Positions 1 through 10,030 of a stretch of 20,128 bases of DNA are shown in pieces. Source of the DNA: Blastomyces gilchristii SLH14081 (taxonomy: Eukaryota; Ascomycota; Eurotiomycetes; Onygenales; Ajellomycetaceae); NCBI RefSeq assembly GCF_000003855.2, contig NW_003101674.1, forward strand, positions 2,415,391-2,435,518, read 5' to 3'. The position numbers and the translations under genes are program-made. Positions within the stretch are counted from its first letter, which is position 1, and each line of letters starts with the position of its first letter. The notes under the pieces are model-generated. The model saw only the letters and a list, made by a program, of their open reading frames with translations, had not been told where the DNA came from and did not search any database.

Positions 1-2864
1 GAATTCGCTCGTAGTCACACATCGTCATTCCCAGCAAACTAATTCTGCTTCTATCTCAAAATTTGAGATAAAGTCAAGGAGTAGTAATCTACGACAGAAA
101 GAGATCAAGATATAATTTAATCTAAGATTTAAATATCATGTCCGACTCTAATACTCTGAATGAGTGATATTATAGATAAAGAGAAGAAGTTTGATACTAT
201 ACAGCTCATAAATATCTATAATGAAAAGTTATTGAAGAAAAATAACAATATATGAATAATTAATAGAGAATTTCTGAATATAACTTTATTAAGAAACTCT
301 ATAATTATAGAAGATTTTAATACATATTATCTCTGATAAAATTCAGAATGAAAAAGAGTAGTAAGAGTAGATAATCTGATTAAATAAATCTTTGAGTATT
401 TAATAGATTTAGTTAACAAGTCTGATTAATAAACATTCTTTAGAAATGATATGAAACAGAAATCTATTATAAATCTAATCTTTATATTATAAAATCTAAT
501 AAAAAAAGAACTTATAAACTGATTTATTAATTTTAATAAGATATGAGAATCAGATTATAAGATTATTCAATTTAACATTGAACTGAGTGAAAAATAAATA
601 AGTGAAAACTCTCTTCTCTCTAATCAGTTTAACTTTGAAAAAGCTGATTGAAAAGCAGTTAAAGAAAGTATAAAACTGTTAAAATCTGAAAAGCAGAGTG
701 AGTTATATTGAAATTCTGATCAAGATATCTCAAATGAAATGCTTAAGAATAGAGTAAAGCTTATTACATCTATTATTCTAATAAGTGTTAGAGATAATAT
801 TTCAAAGAGAAAGTCTTCTGAGTATTTCAAATCTTGATAAAATGAGAATATCACATCTAAAAGAAAATAATTAGCTACTGCTAGAAGAGATTGAAAGAAT
901 GATATAATATCTGTTAAAGAGTTTAAAGCTGTCAGAAATGAATATTTTTCAGATATTAAAAGAGCTAAAACAGACCGCTGAAATCAATTTCTTGAAGAAG
1001 CATAAGAAAAGAAAGTTTTTAAAGCTTTTAACTACACTAAAACAAGAAGTGTAGTAAAACTTTCAGTCTTAGAATATAAGTTTCAAAATGAATCATATAC
1101 AGTAAATTCTTTTAGAAAAAAATGTCAAGCTTTTATGAGAATTCTCTTTCAAAACTCATCAGATTCAGATTCAGAGAAAGAGAATATATCATTTTATAAC
1201 TATATTAATGAAAATAACTGAGAATAGTCTGAGCTTATACAAGATAAATTAGAGTTAGCTATCTTCTCAAGTTCAGTTAAAACTGCTGCAGAGTCTGATT
1301 CAATCAATTGCTTAATCATTTAAAATACATACTTCTACTTCAAGAATGAATATTTTAAACTGTTTTTCAATCTCTTGAAAAATGAATATCATTCTGAATG
1401 CTGGAGAGAAGCTACTGAAGTGATTCTTATAAAACTCAATTAAAAAACTTCAATTTCTAAGTCATATAGAGTAATATCTCTATTGAACTGTTTAGAAAAG
1501 ATTTTAGAAAAGATAATAGCTACTTAACTATCTTTTATAAACTCTATTAATAATTCTCTTTTATTTAGTGAATAAATAAGAGATAGAAAACAATGCTCTG
1601 TAATTAATACTGTTCTCTTAGTTATTTATAATATTTAAATAGTAAAGCATGAAGATCTGATCTCAACTGCAGTTTTTATTATTATAAAAGAAGCATTTAA
1701 TCATGTTTCAAAGTCAAAGTTAATTAAGACTTTGAAGATGTTAAAACTGTCACTTTCTCTAATAAAATAAGTTAACTGTTTTATATTTAAAAGAATTATA
1801 TAACTATTCTTTAATGAAATAAAATAAGACAAGACTGAGATAAAAATAGAAGTACTGTAAAAATGTTCAATCTCACTTATTTTATTTACAATATACACTG
1901 CATATCTATTCAAAAATAGAGATATGAAAATAGTGCAATCTCTGAGTTATGTGAATGATATTGATCTAGTTTACAGCTTAAAAATAATCAAAGAGAATTT
2001 AGAAGTGATTGAAAAAGTAGTAAAGAAAATCTTTGTTAGAGCAGATATCAATTAAATTCAATTTATTATGAATAAAACTGAGTTAATTCATTTCTTTTCT
2101 AGATTCAATAAGAAAGAACTATACCTAACTCTTTTAAATAGAGAGATTAAACTCAGTTTAAATATTAAATAATTAGAAGTATAATTAAACCCTAAGTTCA
2201 ATTTTAAATATCATATTCAGCAAAGAACTATCAAGGCAGAAAGACTAGTGAATAGCATAAACAGACTATTAAATACAGAGAGAGATCTATTCTTTCAGAC
2301 TATAAGATAGTTATATATAGCCTGTATTATCTCAGTAGCTAATTATGAAGTTTAAGTTTGATGAAATAATCAAGAAAACTTTACTGAACTTTTTCAAAGT
2401 CTGTAAAACAGAGCTTTGAGAAGAATTCTGAGAGTATTCAAATCATCTTCTATTAAATCAATGAAAATTGAAGCTTCAATTTCTTCTTCTACTATTAGAT
2501 TTGAAAAGACCTGTAAAAACTATGCTCTGAGAGTTATAAAGATAAGCTTAAATTATATAATCAGAGAAAGAGTCTCTTCTTCATTTTCATTAATTAACTC
2601 TGAAAATGAACTGAATTAAAATAGATTTCTTGATTGAAATGAATATAATTCTTTAAAGAAAATATCTTCTCAACTATACAGACTATACTCACTGATTAAA
2701 AATTAATTTTCTTTTTTAAATATTGAAAAAGTTAATCATGAGAAGATATCTCTCTAAAGAGAAAAGCTTGAATCTCTTATAGACTTATAAATAAGTGAAC
2801 TATCTAAAGAGAAAGAATATAAACAGTATTTAAGAAGAATGTCTACAATTAATATAAAAGACTG

Positions 2865-3270
2865 TATTGTGATTTATTCAGATGACTTAAAAAATGAGTA
2901 TTTAACTAGATTAGACACAGACATTGCTTATACTAAAGATAATATCAATTTTATCTCAGATTTCTGAAATTTGAACTGTGAATCTGAAGTCTTTGATGCT
3001 GAACTATTTATAATAGTGAGAGCTTTCAAACTCATTGAAATAAAATCTTATAAAAGTGAAAATAGTTTGAAAGAGACATAAATATTCTCTGATAGTTAAG
3101 CTGCTTTAAAAAGACTTAAAAATAGTCAGATTTATAATAATCAAATGAATCTTGAACTGATTTTAAACTCTGTTTTAAAGATTCAAAAGAGAAGAATATC
3201 AAAGCTGATAATTCATCTACACTAAGTTTCTGCTTATATGAATATTTATGACAACTCAAGTGAAAATCTT
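2865..3270 (+). other. LINE RNase H domain (decayed)
   Basis: Removes the RNA strand of the hybrid during LINE reverse transcription. Three acidic positions expected of RNase H can still be read: the Asp in YSDD at about 2872-2883 (family YSDGS, so G to D beside an intact Asp), the Glu in FDAELF near 2992-3009, and the Asp in IFSDS near 3082-3096. The HW(V) box near the end reads IHLH followed by a stop. In contrast to the RT box of the same protein, none of the three acids is lost. Confidence 0.7.
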
Positions 3271-3383
3271 GTTCAATTAAATGTAAAAAGAAAATATTCT
3301 CATCTATAATACAGCTCAAACTAGAACATGGCTATTTCAAATCATATATACAAAGATTTGATGATAGATTTGATTTAATAGAA

Positions 3384-3440
3384 TGCTCATTCTGCAATAC
3401 AAATGAGAATTCTGAGTATATTGTAATACACTGTGCATTA
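3384..3440 (+). other. C-terminal CCHC-type knuckle of the LINE protein
   Basis: The frame reads CSFC, then eleven residues, then an adjacent His-Cys (IHCALYN). This Cys-X2-Cys...His-Cys arrangement close to the end of the protein is the usual C-terminal zinc finger of Tad1-type LINEs, thought to bind the RNA or target. A typical QLKLEHGYFKSY stretch precedes it at about 3312-3350. It is in a different frame from RNase H because of an indel near 3280. Confidence 0.65.
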
Positions 3441-3720
3441 TACAATAGTCTCAGAGTCAGATTGAAAGAGAAGTATGATTTAAATCAATTAAATATAAGA
3501 TTCTTATTCTCAGCTGAGATAGAAATTAAATACTTAATAGACTTTCTATCAGAAACTCAAGCAGCTATAAGAAAATAGCTAAATTCAGAAATATCTGAAT
3601 ATGAAGAGAAGGAAATTAATCAGATATAGTCTGTTAAAACAGCTATATACTATCTTTTAATAATTTGTTTTGTTACAGTCTCTCTTTACTTCACTTTTTT
3701 CTTTCTATTCATTTCTATCT

Positions 3721-3983
3721 ATCTATTTAATATGTCTATCTTTAAGACTGTGTTCTCTTTTCTTTCGTCATGATATTGTCAAATGATTTTAAAGTATAAG
3801 ATGATGTTAAAATACTGCAATTTGTAAACAGTTTTTGTATTCTGAGCTGAAATTTTCTGATTTTGTATATCTGACATTGATGAATGTATAATAGTTAACT
3901 TTATAGATATAGAAAGAACTTTAAGAACTAAAAGTTCTCAGATAAATGTCATAGTCTCTGACTGCATACATCTATAATTGAAG
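3721..3983 (+). other. 3' UTR of the LINE
   Basis: No coding pattern is visible. The stretch lies between the last recognisable LINE codons and the (TAA)n tail and is best read as the 3' untranslated region. Confidence 0.5.
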
Positions 3984-4003
3984 AATAATAATAATAATAA
4001 TAA
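3984..4003 (+). repeat. (TAA)n microsatellite tail ending the LINE
   Basis: About seven TAA/ATA units without interruption. Simple-repeat tails of this kind end many LINEs in place of poly(A). The next bases belong to minus-strand gypsy pol, so this marks the LINE 3' junction. Confidence 0.75.
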
Positions 4004-4009
4004 CTAGTA

Positions 4010-6040
4010 TTTTCAGATCTAAGAGTCAGTGCTCTCAGTTTATTCAGTAAGTATCTGTTATATTAAATAGTATATCTTACTCTTATTATGAGAGAGTATC
4101 TGTCATTGAGTTCTAACTACTGAGATAATAGTGTATTATGAAATAGAAACAGCTTAATAGCTCAGACTATTACATCTGTTATTCAGTAAACTTACAGATG
4201 ATAATAAAGTATTTAAGATTCTTATAATCTGTGATTATCTCAAATTTAAAGACACTTCAGAGCTCAGAGTCTCATTCTTCTAGATAGTATACTATTGTAA
4301 GAAGTTTCTTATCATAGATCTCATAGTTACATTTAGCAGGGCTCAACTTCTTAGATATAAAGATGTATAATTATAAGACATCTTTATTATCATATTATAA
4401 TATAGCTTTCTCTGTAACATAGTCAGAGAAGTCAGCTTTAATAACTATTTCACAGTCAGAGTTAAATATTATTAATAGCGATATATTAATGAATATCTTC
4501 CTTATTTGTATAAATGCAGTATCAGCATTCACTAATCATTGAAATACTGAGTTCTTCTTAGTAAGTTCTATAAGTGATCTTGTAATATCTGAGAAGTTTT
4601 GTATAAATTATTAATAGAAGTTAGTAAATTCAATGAAACTTTGTACATCTTTCACAGTGTATAGAACTTTTCATTCAAGAATAGCAGAGATCTTCTCAGA
4701 ATTCATTCAGATTCTCTTATCAGCTTCTATAATAAAGTCTAGCTATTTTTTACTTTTAACTTTAAAATTATACTTATCTATGTCTATCAGTAGTTCTACT
4801 TCTTATAGTTAATATAATACTCTTTATATATATTCTTGATATTCATTTCTGAACTCATCAGTGAAGATGAGAATGTCATTGAGATATATAGATATAAATT
4901 TATTAAGAAAGTCTTAGAGTACTTAGTTGATATACTTCTGAAATATACTAAGAGTATTAGTCAGTCTGAAAGATGTGACTATTCATTTAAAGAGATTATA
5001 TTATATTCAGAATACTGTAAGTCACTCATCTTCTTCAGTAATACAGATCTTATGAAACACAATAATGATATCTAGCTTTGTAAATTATTGAGCTTACTCA
5101 ATGAAAGCTAGAGTTTTATTAATAAGAGATAAAGAATAACAGTCTTTCTTTATTAATTTATTCAGTTCTTAATAGTTCATACAGAATCAGAGTTCTTCAC
5201 CTGATTTCTTTATAAAGAGAATAGAAGCTGCAGTAGAGAAGTTACTAATACATATAAATTCTTTATTCAACAGAGTATTAAGTGTCTTTTAAAGCAGAAG
5301 AAGTTCATCTCAGAATATATTATAAAGAGAGTCTTATAATGATTCAGAGTTCTTATCATTCTTCTTTTTCAACTTAATACTATAATTCACTTCTGAACCT
5401 TGTAAGAGAGATAGATTTGTAATATTATTATCTAATCAGAAGACATCTAGATATTTATAATATTATTAAGAGAGTTTTATATGAGAATCTGTTATTATAG
5501 TATAGAATAACTTCTCTAGAGCTTTCTTAATATTGATTAGACTGATGAAATAGATTGTTACATAATTCTGCTATCAGTGACTTTGTCAGTGATCTTATTA
5601 ATAACTTCTTTTTCAGAGTATTTTATAAGTATTGATAGAGATCTGTGTAAGATTCATAGTCTTGTGAATATTATCTTCATGAATTCTATCATTGTTAGAG
5701 AATATTAAGCTTCTATTTTAAGTATTTAATAAGATATCTTATTCAGTTAGTCAGACAAGTTCTAGTATAAGATTATAGTCAAGATTATCAACTTCATATA
5801 TAAGTATCTTCACATTAATATTCTCTGATATCTATATTTAGTTTTATTATATAATAAGTGTGAATGTCTTTTGAATCATTAAATTCTGTGAGAAGTCAAA
5901 GTTTTAGTAGAGATACACTGAAGATTATAATATCTTATAACTGAAGATTTAATCATTGTATAGTAACATAGATTACTGTCTATCATGACTTTTATATTAT
6001 ATATATTATCTATCACAGTAGGTATAAGAATTGTATTTAT
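4010..6040 (-). pseudogene. G1 pol: protease, reverse transcriptase and RNase H, no integrase
   Basis: Makes the enzymes that process gag-pol and copy element RNA. On the minus strand the protease active site reads MIDSN (DSN at 5972-5980; the family has D-S/T-G). The RT catalytic box is YLNDIL at 4869-4886 in place of YLDDIL and is followed by family-like LLIDIDKY. RNase H covers about 4480-4240 with ADFSDYVTEKAIL and [19 protein letters not shown]. The connection region after RNase H (ITDYKNLKYF and onward) runs to about 4010, where the LINE begins. Both catalytic boxes carry a G-to-A type change, and stops are frequent. Dead copy. Confidence 0.88.
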
Positions 6041-6049
6041 TATCATTTT

Positions 6050-7335
6050 CTCTTTAAATTATTATCATCTGATCTCTTCAAGCTTCTGTTTACAAATTTG
6101 AATGAAAGCTAATCTTTTCTCTGTTTTATCAGAGTATTTTTATAGTTATCTTCTGAATCTTTCTTCAATGCAATGTGATTGATATAAACTGCTAGTATTA
6201 ATCTTTCTTTTAAGTAAGAAGATATGTAAATTAATCAGTAGTTAAAAGCAATGTGTTCTGATTAGTTATAGATAATACACATCTCAGATTAATATCAATC
6301 AGTGACTTCTTCAGAAGCAATCTCAGAGATTTAAAAACTTGTTCAGATGATGAAGACTCTTGTTTATACATAGATATTTAAGTCTACTCAATTCATAACA
6401 TCTGTATTATTGTTATTCTTTGATGCAAGTGTATAAGTGACTGAGATGTAATGTCTTCTACTGCTGTTCTGTATACTCTTAAGCTTAGTGAGACAGTCAT
6501 TCAATGTCTGAAGTTATATGCAGAAGTCTTCATAAGTCTGATCTTTATCTACACTTATAAAAGTCTGTAAAAGTTTAAAAGTTAGTGTCTTCTTAAGTAT
6601 GCTAATTTTCATTCAATTCTCTTAAGATTGATTATCTACTTCTAGAATCTTAATATTGAAATAAGAGATAAATCTTATAAGAGAAGGATTTCTCTATCAG
6701 ACACTCTGTAATTAATTGAATATCTTCTGTTACATAGCAGTGTCTCAGAACAGAACATCAAGATATTTAATAATATTATCAGATATATATAACACTGATT
6801 TATATATCTTTATTAAGGAATAGAACTTCTGTTTCATGCGGTTCTTCAATTGACTATTGATATATTAATCTTGATTAGTTAATGAACTGATGATATCTTT
6901 ATCTACACTTAGTTTTGCAAGCATTTCTAATCTTCATGATGAGTAGAGAGTGAGATTAGAAGTATTGAAATATATAAGAGTATTTAAGTATTTCTTCAGC
7001 ATTCATATTGTGTTTATATTTAATTCTATTAATATTGAGATTATTTGTGTAGAAGTTTCTTATTAAGATAATTATTAAATTTCTTCATATTAATGTTATT
7101 GAGTTGCATGTATATTAGCTATCTACTGTTATTATAATTTCAACATTGCTCAGAGTCACTGTGACACTGTATCTATACTTGCATTTGAGAGTTCTCTCAT
7201 ATTATCAGTAGATATAGCTCTATTGTTTATCAGATATGTAATATCTATAAAATCAGAAGAAGTGTAATTGTATAAATATCTTATATATCTAAGATATCAG
7301 AACTCTCAGATCTTTTACTGATATTCTCTTATAAG
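6050..7335 (-). pseudogene. G1 gag with decayed zinc knuckle
   Basis: Gag forms the particle that packages element RNA. Minus-strand reading gives a gag-like stretch (KTLTFKLLQTFISVDKDQ near 6570-6520, then YEDFC) and, downstream, a CX2CX4HX4C zinc knuckle at 6238-6279. The first Cys and the His remain, while the second and fourth positions read Tyr. The N-terminal part, about 7335-6850, is too degraded for a start to be chosen. Order and spacing to the protease fit a gypsy gag. Confidence 0.7.
6238..6279 (-). other. Zinc knuckle of G1 gag, two Cys changed to Tyr
   Basis: Fourteen codons with CX2CX4HX4C spacing. Residues at the four ligand places are Cys, Tyr, His, Tyr, with the HIA..N motif typical of gypsy gag between the last two. 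Each Tyr is one G-to-A change away from Cys. Confidence 0.65.
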
Positions 7336-7382
7336 ATCTTGTTACAGAGTCAGAATAACTGATAAGTAAGCTTCTATTTAGA

Positions 7383-7433
7383 GACTCAGTGTCTACTTAA
7401 CTGATTAAGACTCAGTATTCACTTAACTGATTG
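7383..7433. repeat. 26-bp tandem duplication inside the G1 LTR
   Basis: Two head-to-tail units beginning GACTCAGT, at 7383-7408 and 7409-7433. They share CACTTAACTGATT-like ends and differ mainly by transitions. Confidence 0.65.
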
Positions 7434-7741
7434 TTTATTTCTCTTATTTCTTATACATTATTACATGTTTGAATATCTTCTTAAGTAATCACTTTCTAAT
7501 AAGAAGATGATGAATGTTTTTCAAATGTAAGAGGTCTACACTGAATAGATCAGTATAATATATAGATCTTATAATACAAAAGTAAAAAACATTAGAGAAG
7601 AAAAGAAAGAGAAAGTACAGAAATCAGTAATTGAAGTGAATACTTATACACATACATAGTAAAGCTTCAGGGTGAAAGAATAGAAATTTCATAGGTTTTT
7701 CAGCTAAGAATTAATGACTGAGAATCAGAGCTCTAGAGTGA

Positions 7742-7787
7742 AAGAATAGAAGTCTATGAAGTGTAAGAATAGAAATCTATGAAGTGT
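7742..7787. repeat. 23-bp tandem duplication inside the G1 LTR
   Basis: Two adjacent 23-bp units, 7742-7764 and 7765-7787, identical at 22 of 23 positions (one G/A difference). A third, poorer copy lies near 7672-7694. It sits just downstream of the TATA-like site when read on the minus strand. Confidence 0.75.
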
Positions 7788-7829
7788 AATAAAATAGTCT
7801 ATATAATTGATCAGACGCAGCCTGTCACA

Positions 7830-8176
7830 AATTAGAAAATATACACTTAAAACGTATAATCAGAGTGAACTCTGCTATCACTTAAATAATATTAAGAGTA
7901 GAATACTGAAATTAATAATTTCTCTCATCAATTTCACAAATAAGACATGTGAAGATAATCTTAAGAAATATAAGTTTCTCTGACTTCTAATAAAAATGAC
8001 TCTCATAGAGAAACTCTATTTTTATAATATCTGAGACTGAGTATTATTGTCACATTCTCAGCTGTGTTAAAACTCTGTTACAGTTTTACACAGCTCACTA
8101 CTTTTCTACAGATGATTTCATTTATTCTGCAGACTGTTTAAACTGATTTTCAATTACTCTATAATATTATTCAGAT
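7830..8176. other. Non-coding flank between G1 and G2
   Basis: AT-rich sequence with no coding pattern on either strand. It continues at 16489 on the far side of G2, because G2 inserted here. It contains a near-perfect hairpin at 8060-8095. Confidence 0.5.
8060..8095. repeat. Inverted repeat with 14-15 bp arms
   Basis: AGCTGTGTTAAAACT at 8060-8074 pairs with AGTTTTACACAGCT at 8082-8095 with a single one-base bulge and a 7-base loop. Its role is unknown; it may be a relic of an older inverted-repeat element. Confidence 0.6.
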
Positions 8177-8180
8177 GTAA
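8177..8180. repeat. Target-site duplication (left), GTAA
   Basis: GTAA directly precedes the 5' LTR and recurs directly after the 3' LTR at 16485-16488, which fixes both ends of G2. Confidence 0.75.
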
Positions 8181-8347
8181 TGTGGTTCGGAAGAACGTAC
8201 GACCGCCGGATGATAACGCGGCCGCTTCCGAACTTGCTTACGAATGTAAAGGGGTCATAGCGGCCACCAATTAATTTAGTGTACAGTATATAAGAAGCCG
8301 GCGTACGCCTGTAATCATACACTGACTCAAGCAACCTTTGAATCACA
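8181..8347 (+). repeat. 5' LTR of G2
   Basis: Starts TGTGGTT and ends AATCACA. It keeps many CpG sites and GC-rich runs, unlike everything around it. Compared with the 3' LTR it differs at 20 of 167 positions, all transitions; only about 3 of these look like damage in this copy. Confidence 0.9.
8267..8309 (+). promoter_or_regulatory. LTR core promoter: CCAAT, TATA and a 10-bp palindrome
   Basis: CCAAT at 8267-8271 and TATATAAG at 8287-8294 are placed as in a polymerase II promoter. The palindrome GGCGTACGCC follows at 8300-8309, near where transcription would begin. The same block is identical in the 3' LTR (16404-16446) although the rest of that LTR is mutated. Promoter function is inferred from motif spacing. 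Confidence 0.55.
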
Positions 8348-8765
8348 TCTGATAGCATGTCTAAAAACCAGTGAGAAGTGCAGGCTTCTTCAGAGTATGA
8401 TAATTCTGTCTATGAAGTGATTCATAGTTATCATATCAGTGTGATTCTAGAACATCTTAAAAGATAGTGTATAAAGAGTGATGAGCAGAAGAGCATCTGA
8501 TTAATGCTGCTTTGCTTGTTAAGGGAAAACTTCACACTCAGATGAATGCCATGTATGATGCACAAACAGATGAGATGTGAGAAAGAGAATAAAAGCAGTG
8601 AACAAGATTCAAAGAAGTTCACTCTCTATCTAAAAGAAGAATAAAAAGAAGAGGTGATTATCACTGAAGTCATACAATGATAACAGAAATCATATAATGA
8701 GATATCAATATAATGATATAGTGATATAACAATAGACATCATACAATCAATGAGAAATCACTGAA
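8348..8765 (+). other. Untranslated leader of G2
   Basis: Between the 5' LTR and the first gag-like ATG. No coding pattern and no clear primer-binding site. From about 8660 to 8760 it is made of loosely repeated TCATACAATGA/ATATAATGA-like words. Confidence 0.5.
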
Positions 8766-10030
8766 ATGAATATCTTCTCTAGTTAATATGAACAACATTC
8801 TTCTCTGCTATCTGAACTGAAAGATATGCAGAATCTCTCACAGAATTTACTCAAAGCAGTAAGAAAGATAGCTGAGACCACTAAATCAGAATCAAAGCTC
8901 TGTACACATACAAGAATTCTAAATGAAATCAAGGCCTTGTGTATGCAGTGATAGACTGAGATAAAAGCTAAATAACAATTGATATTCACTACAGATTAAG
9001 TATTCACTATGAAGAGCTTTATCAATATAATCATTACTATCACTAAGAATAGAGAAAACTAGGTCTTAGATCTGCAGTGAGAGATTAAACATTTACACAG
9101 ATAGATGACTGCACTGAATCTGGAGATCTCATCACAATTGTTTATAATCTTCTCAGAAGTATACACATCATCTGAGATCACTGTGCAGGATGAGAATTCA
9201 AGTATAGAATATATCAAGTCAGAAGATCTGTCAGAGCTATCAAGCTTTAATAGCAACTGAAAAAATGATACTGTAATCAGCTGACTAAGTCAGATGCAAT
9301 CATATTATCAGATTGAATACAAACTTACAGACAGACAGTCAATGAAATTCTAACAAGTCTTAAGATCTGTCATATTTCTACACAGAAAAGTGAAGTCATT
9401 ATAAATGACTGATGAAAAGATGAATCTCATAGACTCAGAATAATATTCATTCTTATAAACATGAAATGAGTTTTCTAAATGAATCTTACACAACTTTGAG
9501 AAAGTGAATATGTAAGATAAGTATTACAAATACTTCACTGAGTGTAGATAAGTAAGTAATCTTATATTATACTTCACACACTTCAGCTTATACTATCTTA
9601 TGTTGAATGAAGAGCTTTTAACATCTTTCTGTTTACAGATCTTCATTCATAATCTTACATCTAAGTTAAGAGTGAAATGAAAATGCTTAATCTTATAATC
9701 AGACATAATGAAAGAAGTATATAATATTCTTATTATATGAGAATAAGTGAGTTAATTGTAACAGAAAATACTGCAATCAAGTATATCTCAGTGAAGAATA
9801 GATAATCAGACTTCTATAATACAAGTTATATATCTGAATATGATGAATCTAGATCTGAATGTTATTGCTAAAGCACTGAATTCTCTGAAAAAGAAATCCT
9901 CTGAATGAAAATCTTGATATTATGAGTATTAAGCTTACTTTAACTGTGAATATCAGAATCATGATGCAAAGAATTACACACAGTGTGCATAGTCAAGAAA
10001 AGCAAGAGAGTTAAAAAACTAGCAGAATCA
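8766..10030 (+). pseudogene. G2 gag with decayed zinc knuckle
   Basis: Gag would form the virus-like particle. The start is placed at the ATG of 8766-8768. From there a single frame leads, without net indel, through an amphipathic stretch (ELKDMQNLSQNLLKAVRKI, near 8814-8870) to a CX2CX4HX4C knuckle at 9936-9977, codons 391-404. Its ligands now read Tyr, Cys, His, Tyr. About two dozen stops interrupt it. The pol frame is one base back relative to gag (-1) and becomes readable near 10031, consistent with gag-pol expression by frameshifting. The exact gag end is uncertain. Confidence 0.75.
9936..9977 (+). other. Zinc knuckle of G2 gag, two Cys changed to Tyr
   Basis: The fourteen-codon CX2CX4HX4C pattern reads Y-FN-C-EYQN-H-DAKN-Y. 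The first and last Cys are replaced by Tyr through TGY to TAY changes, so nucleic-acid binding would be lost. Confidence 0.7.

Larger units (their letters stand above)
1..3720 (+). pseudogene. LINE endonuclease-RT-RNase H polyprotein, broken by many stops
   Basis: The protein would nick target DNA and copy LINE RNA at the nick. The endonuclease is recognisable from about 130 to 345: NIYNEK near 209-226 and EDFNT at 310-324, where the family has GDFNT. RT runs from about 1230 to 2350, with SYRVISLLNCLEKILEKII near 1459-1515 and the catalytic box reading YVND at 1948-1959 instead of YVDD. RNase H starts near 2865 (IVIYSDD). The endonuclease, RT and RNase H motifs share one frame, so there is no net indel over about 2.6 kb; a frameshift near 3270-3290 puts the C-terminal knuckle in another frame. 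Stops sit where the family has Trp, Gln or Arg, as expected of C-to-T decay. Non-functional. Confidence 0.85.
1..4003 (+). mobile_element. Tad1-like LINE (non-LTR retrotransposon), 5' end outside the window
   Basis: A degenerate non-LTR retrotransposon on the plus strand. Read through its stop codons, it shows, in order, an APE-type endonuclease, a reverse transcriptase, an RNase H and a C-terminal CCHC knuckle, followed by a short 3' UTR and a (TAA)n tail at 3984-4003. This order, with RNase H after RT, is that of Tad1/I-group LINEs, which are common in filamentous fungi. The 5' UTR, any ORF1 and the start of the endonuclease lie left of the window or are missing. The 3' end abuts the minus-strand gypsy element G1 inside its pol region, so the LINE probably landed in G1. 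Family-level assignment is by domain order and motifs; no consensus was available for comparison. Confidence 0.85.
4004..7829 (-). mobile_element. Ty3/gypsy LTR retrotransposon G1, truncated before integrase
   Basis: Read on the minus strand from 7829 downward: 5' LTR (about 7829-7340), gag, protease, RT, RNase H, then a stop at the LINE tail. Protease before RT and RNase H, a YLND box and an [15 protein letters not shown]ase H box identify Ty3/gypsy. Integrase and the 3' LTR are absent from the window. They should lie left of the LINE if it is an insertion, or be deleted if this is a rearrangement. The strand is heavily mutated, with stops throughout. Confidence 0.85.
7340..7829 (-). repeat. 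Probable 5' LTR of G1
   Basis: On the minus strand the sequence opens TGTGACAGGCTGCGTC at 7829 and could close with TGTAACA at 7346-7340, giving about 490 bp. A TATA-like TATATAG lies about 30 bp inside the start, and two short tandem repeats lie within. The right edge is well supported by the TGTGACA start; the left edge is an inference, since no second LTR is present for comparison. Confidence 0.5.

Noticed and set aside
4836..5075. Plus-strand open frame of 79 codons
   Set aside because: It is the antisense of G1 RT, whose YLND box lies within it on the minus strand.
7383..7787. Spaced short repeats resembling a CRISPR array
   Set aside because: Only two units each, directly adjacent with no spacers, inside an LTR of a eukaryotic element.
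8167..8358. Minus-strand open frame of 63 codons, repeated at 16340-16525
   Set aside because: Both copies are translations of the G2 LTR; the similarity comes from the LTR repeat, not from a protein family.
8348..8375. Primer-binding site after the G2 5' LTR
   Set aside because: The sequence TCTGATAGCATG matches no tRNA 3' end that I can recognise, so none is annotated.
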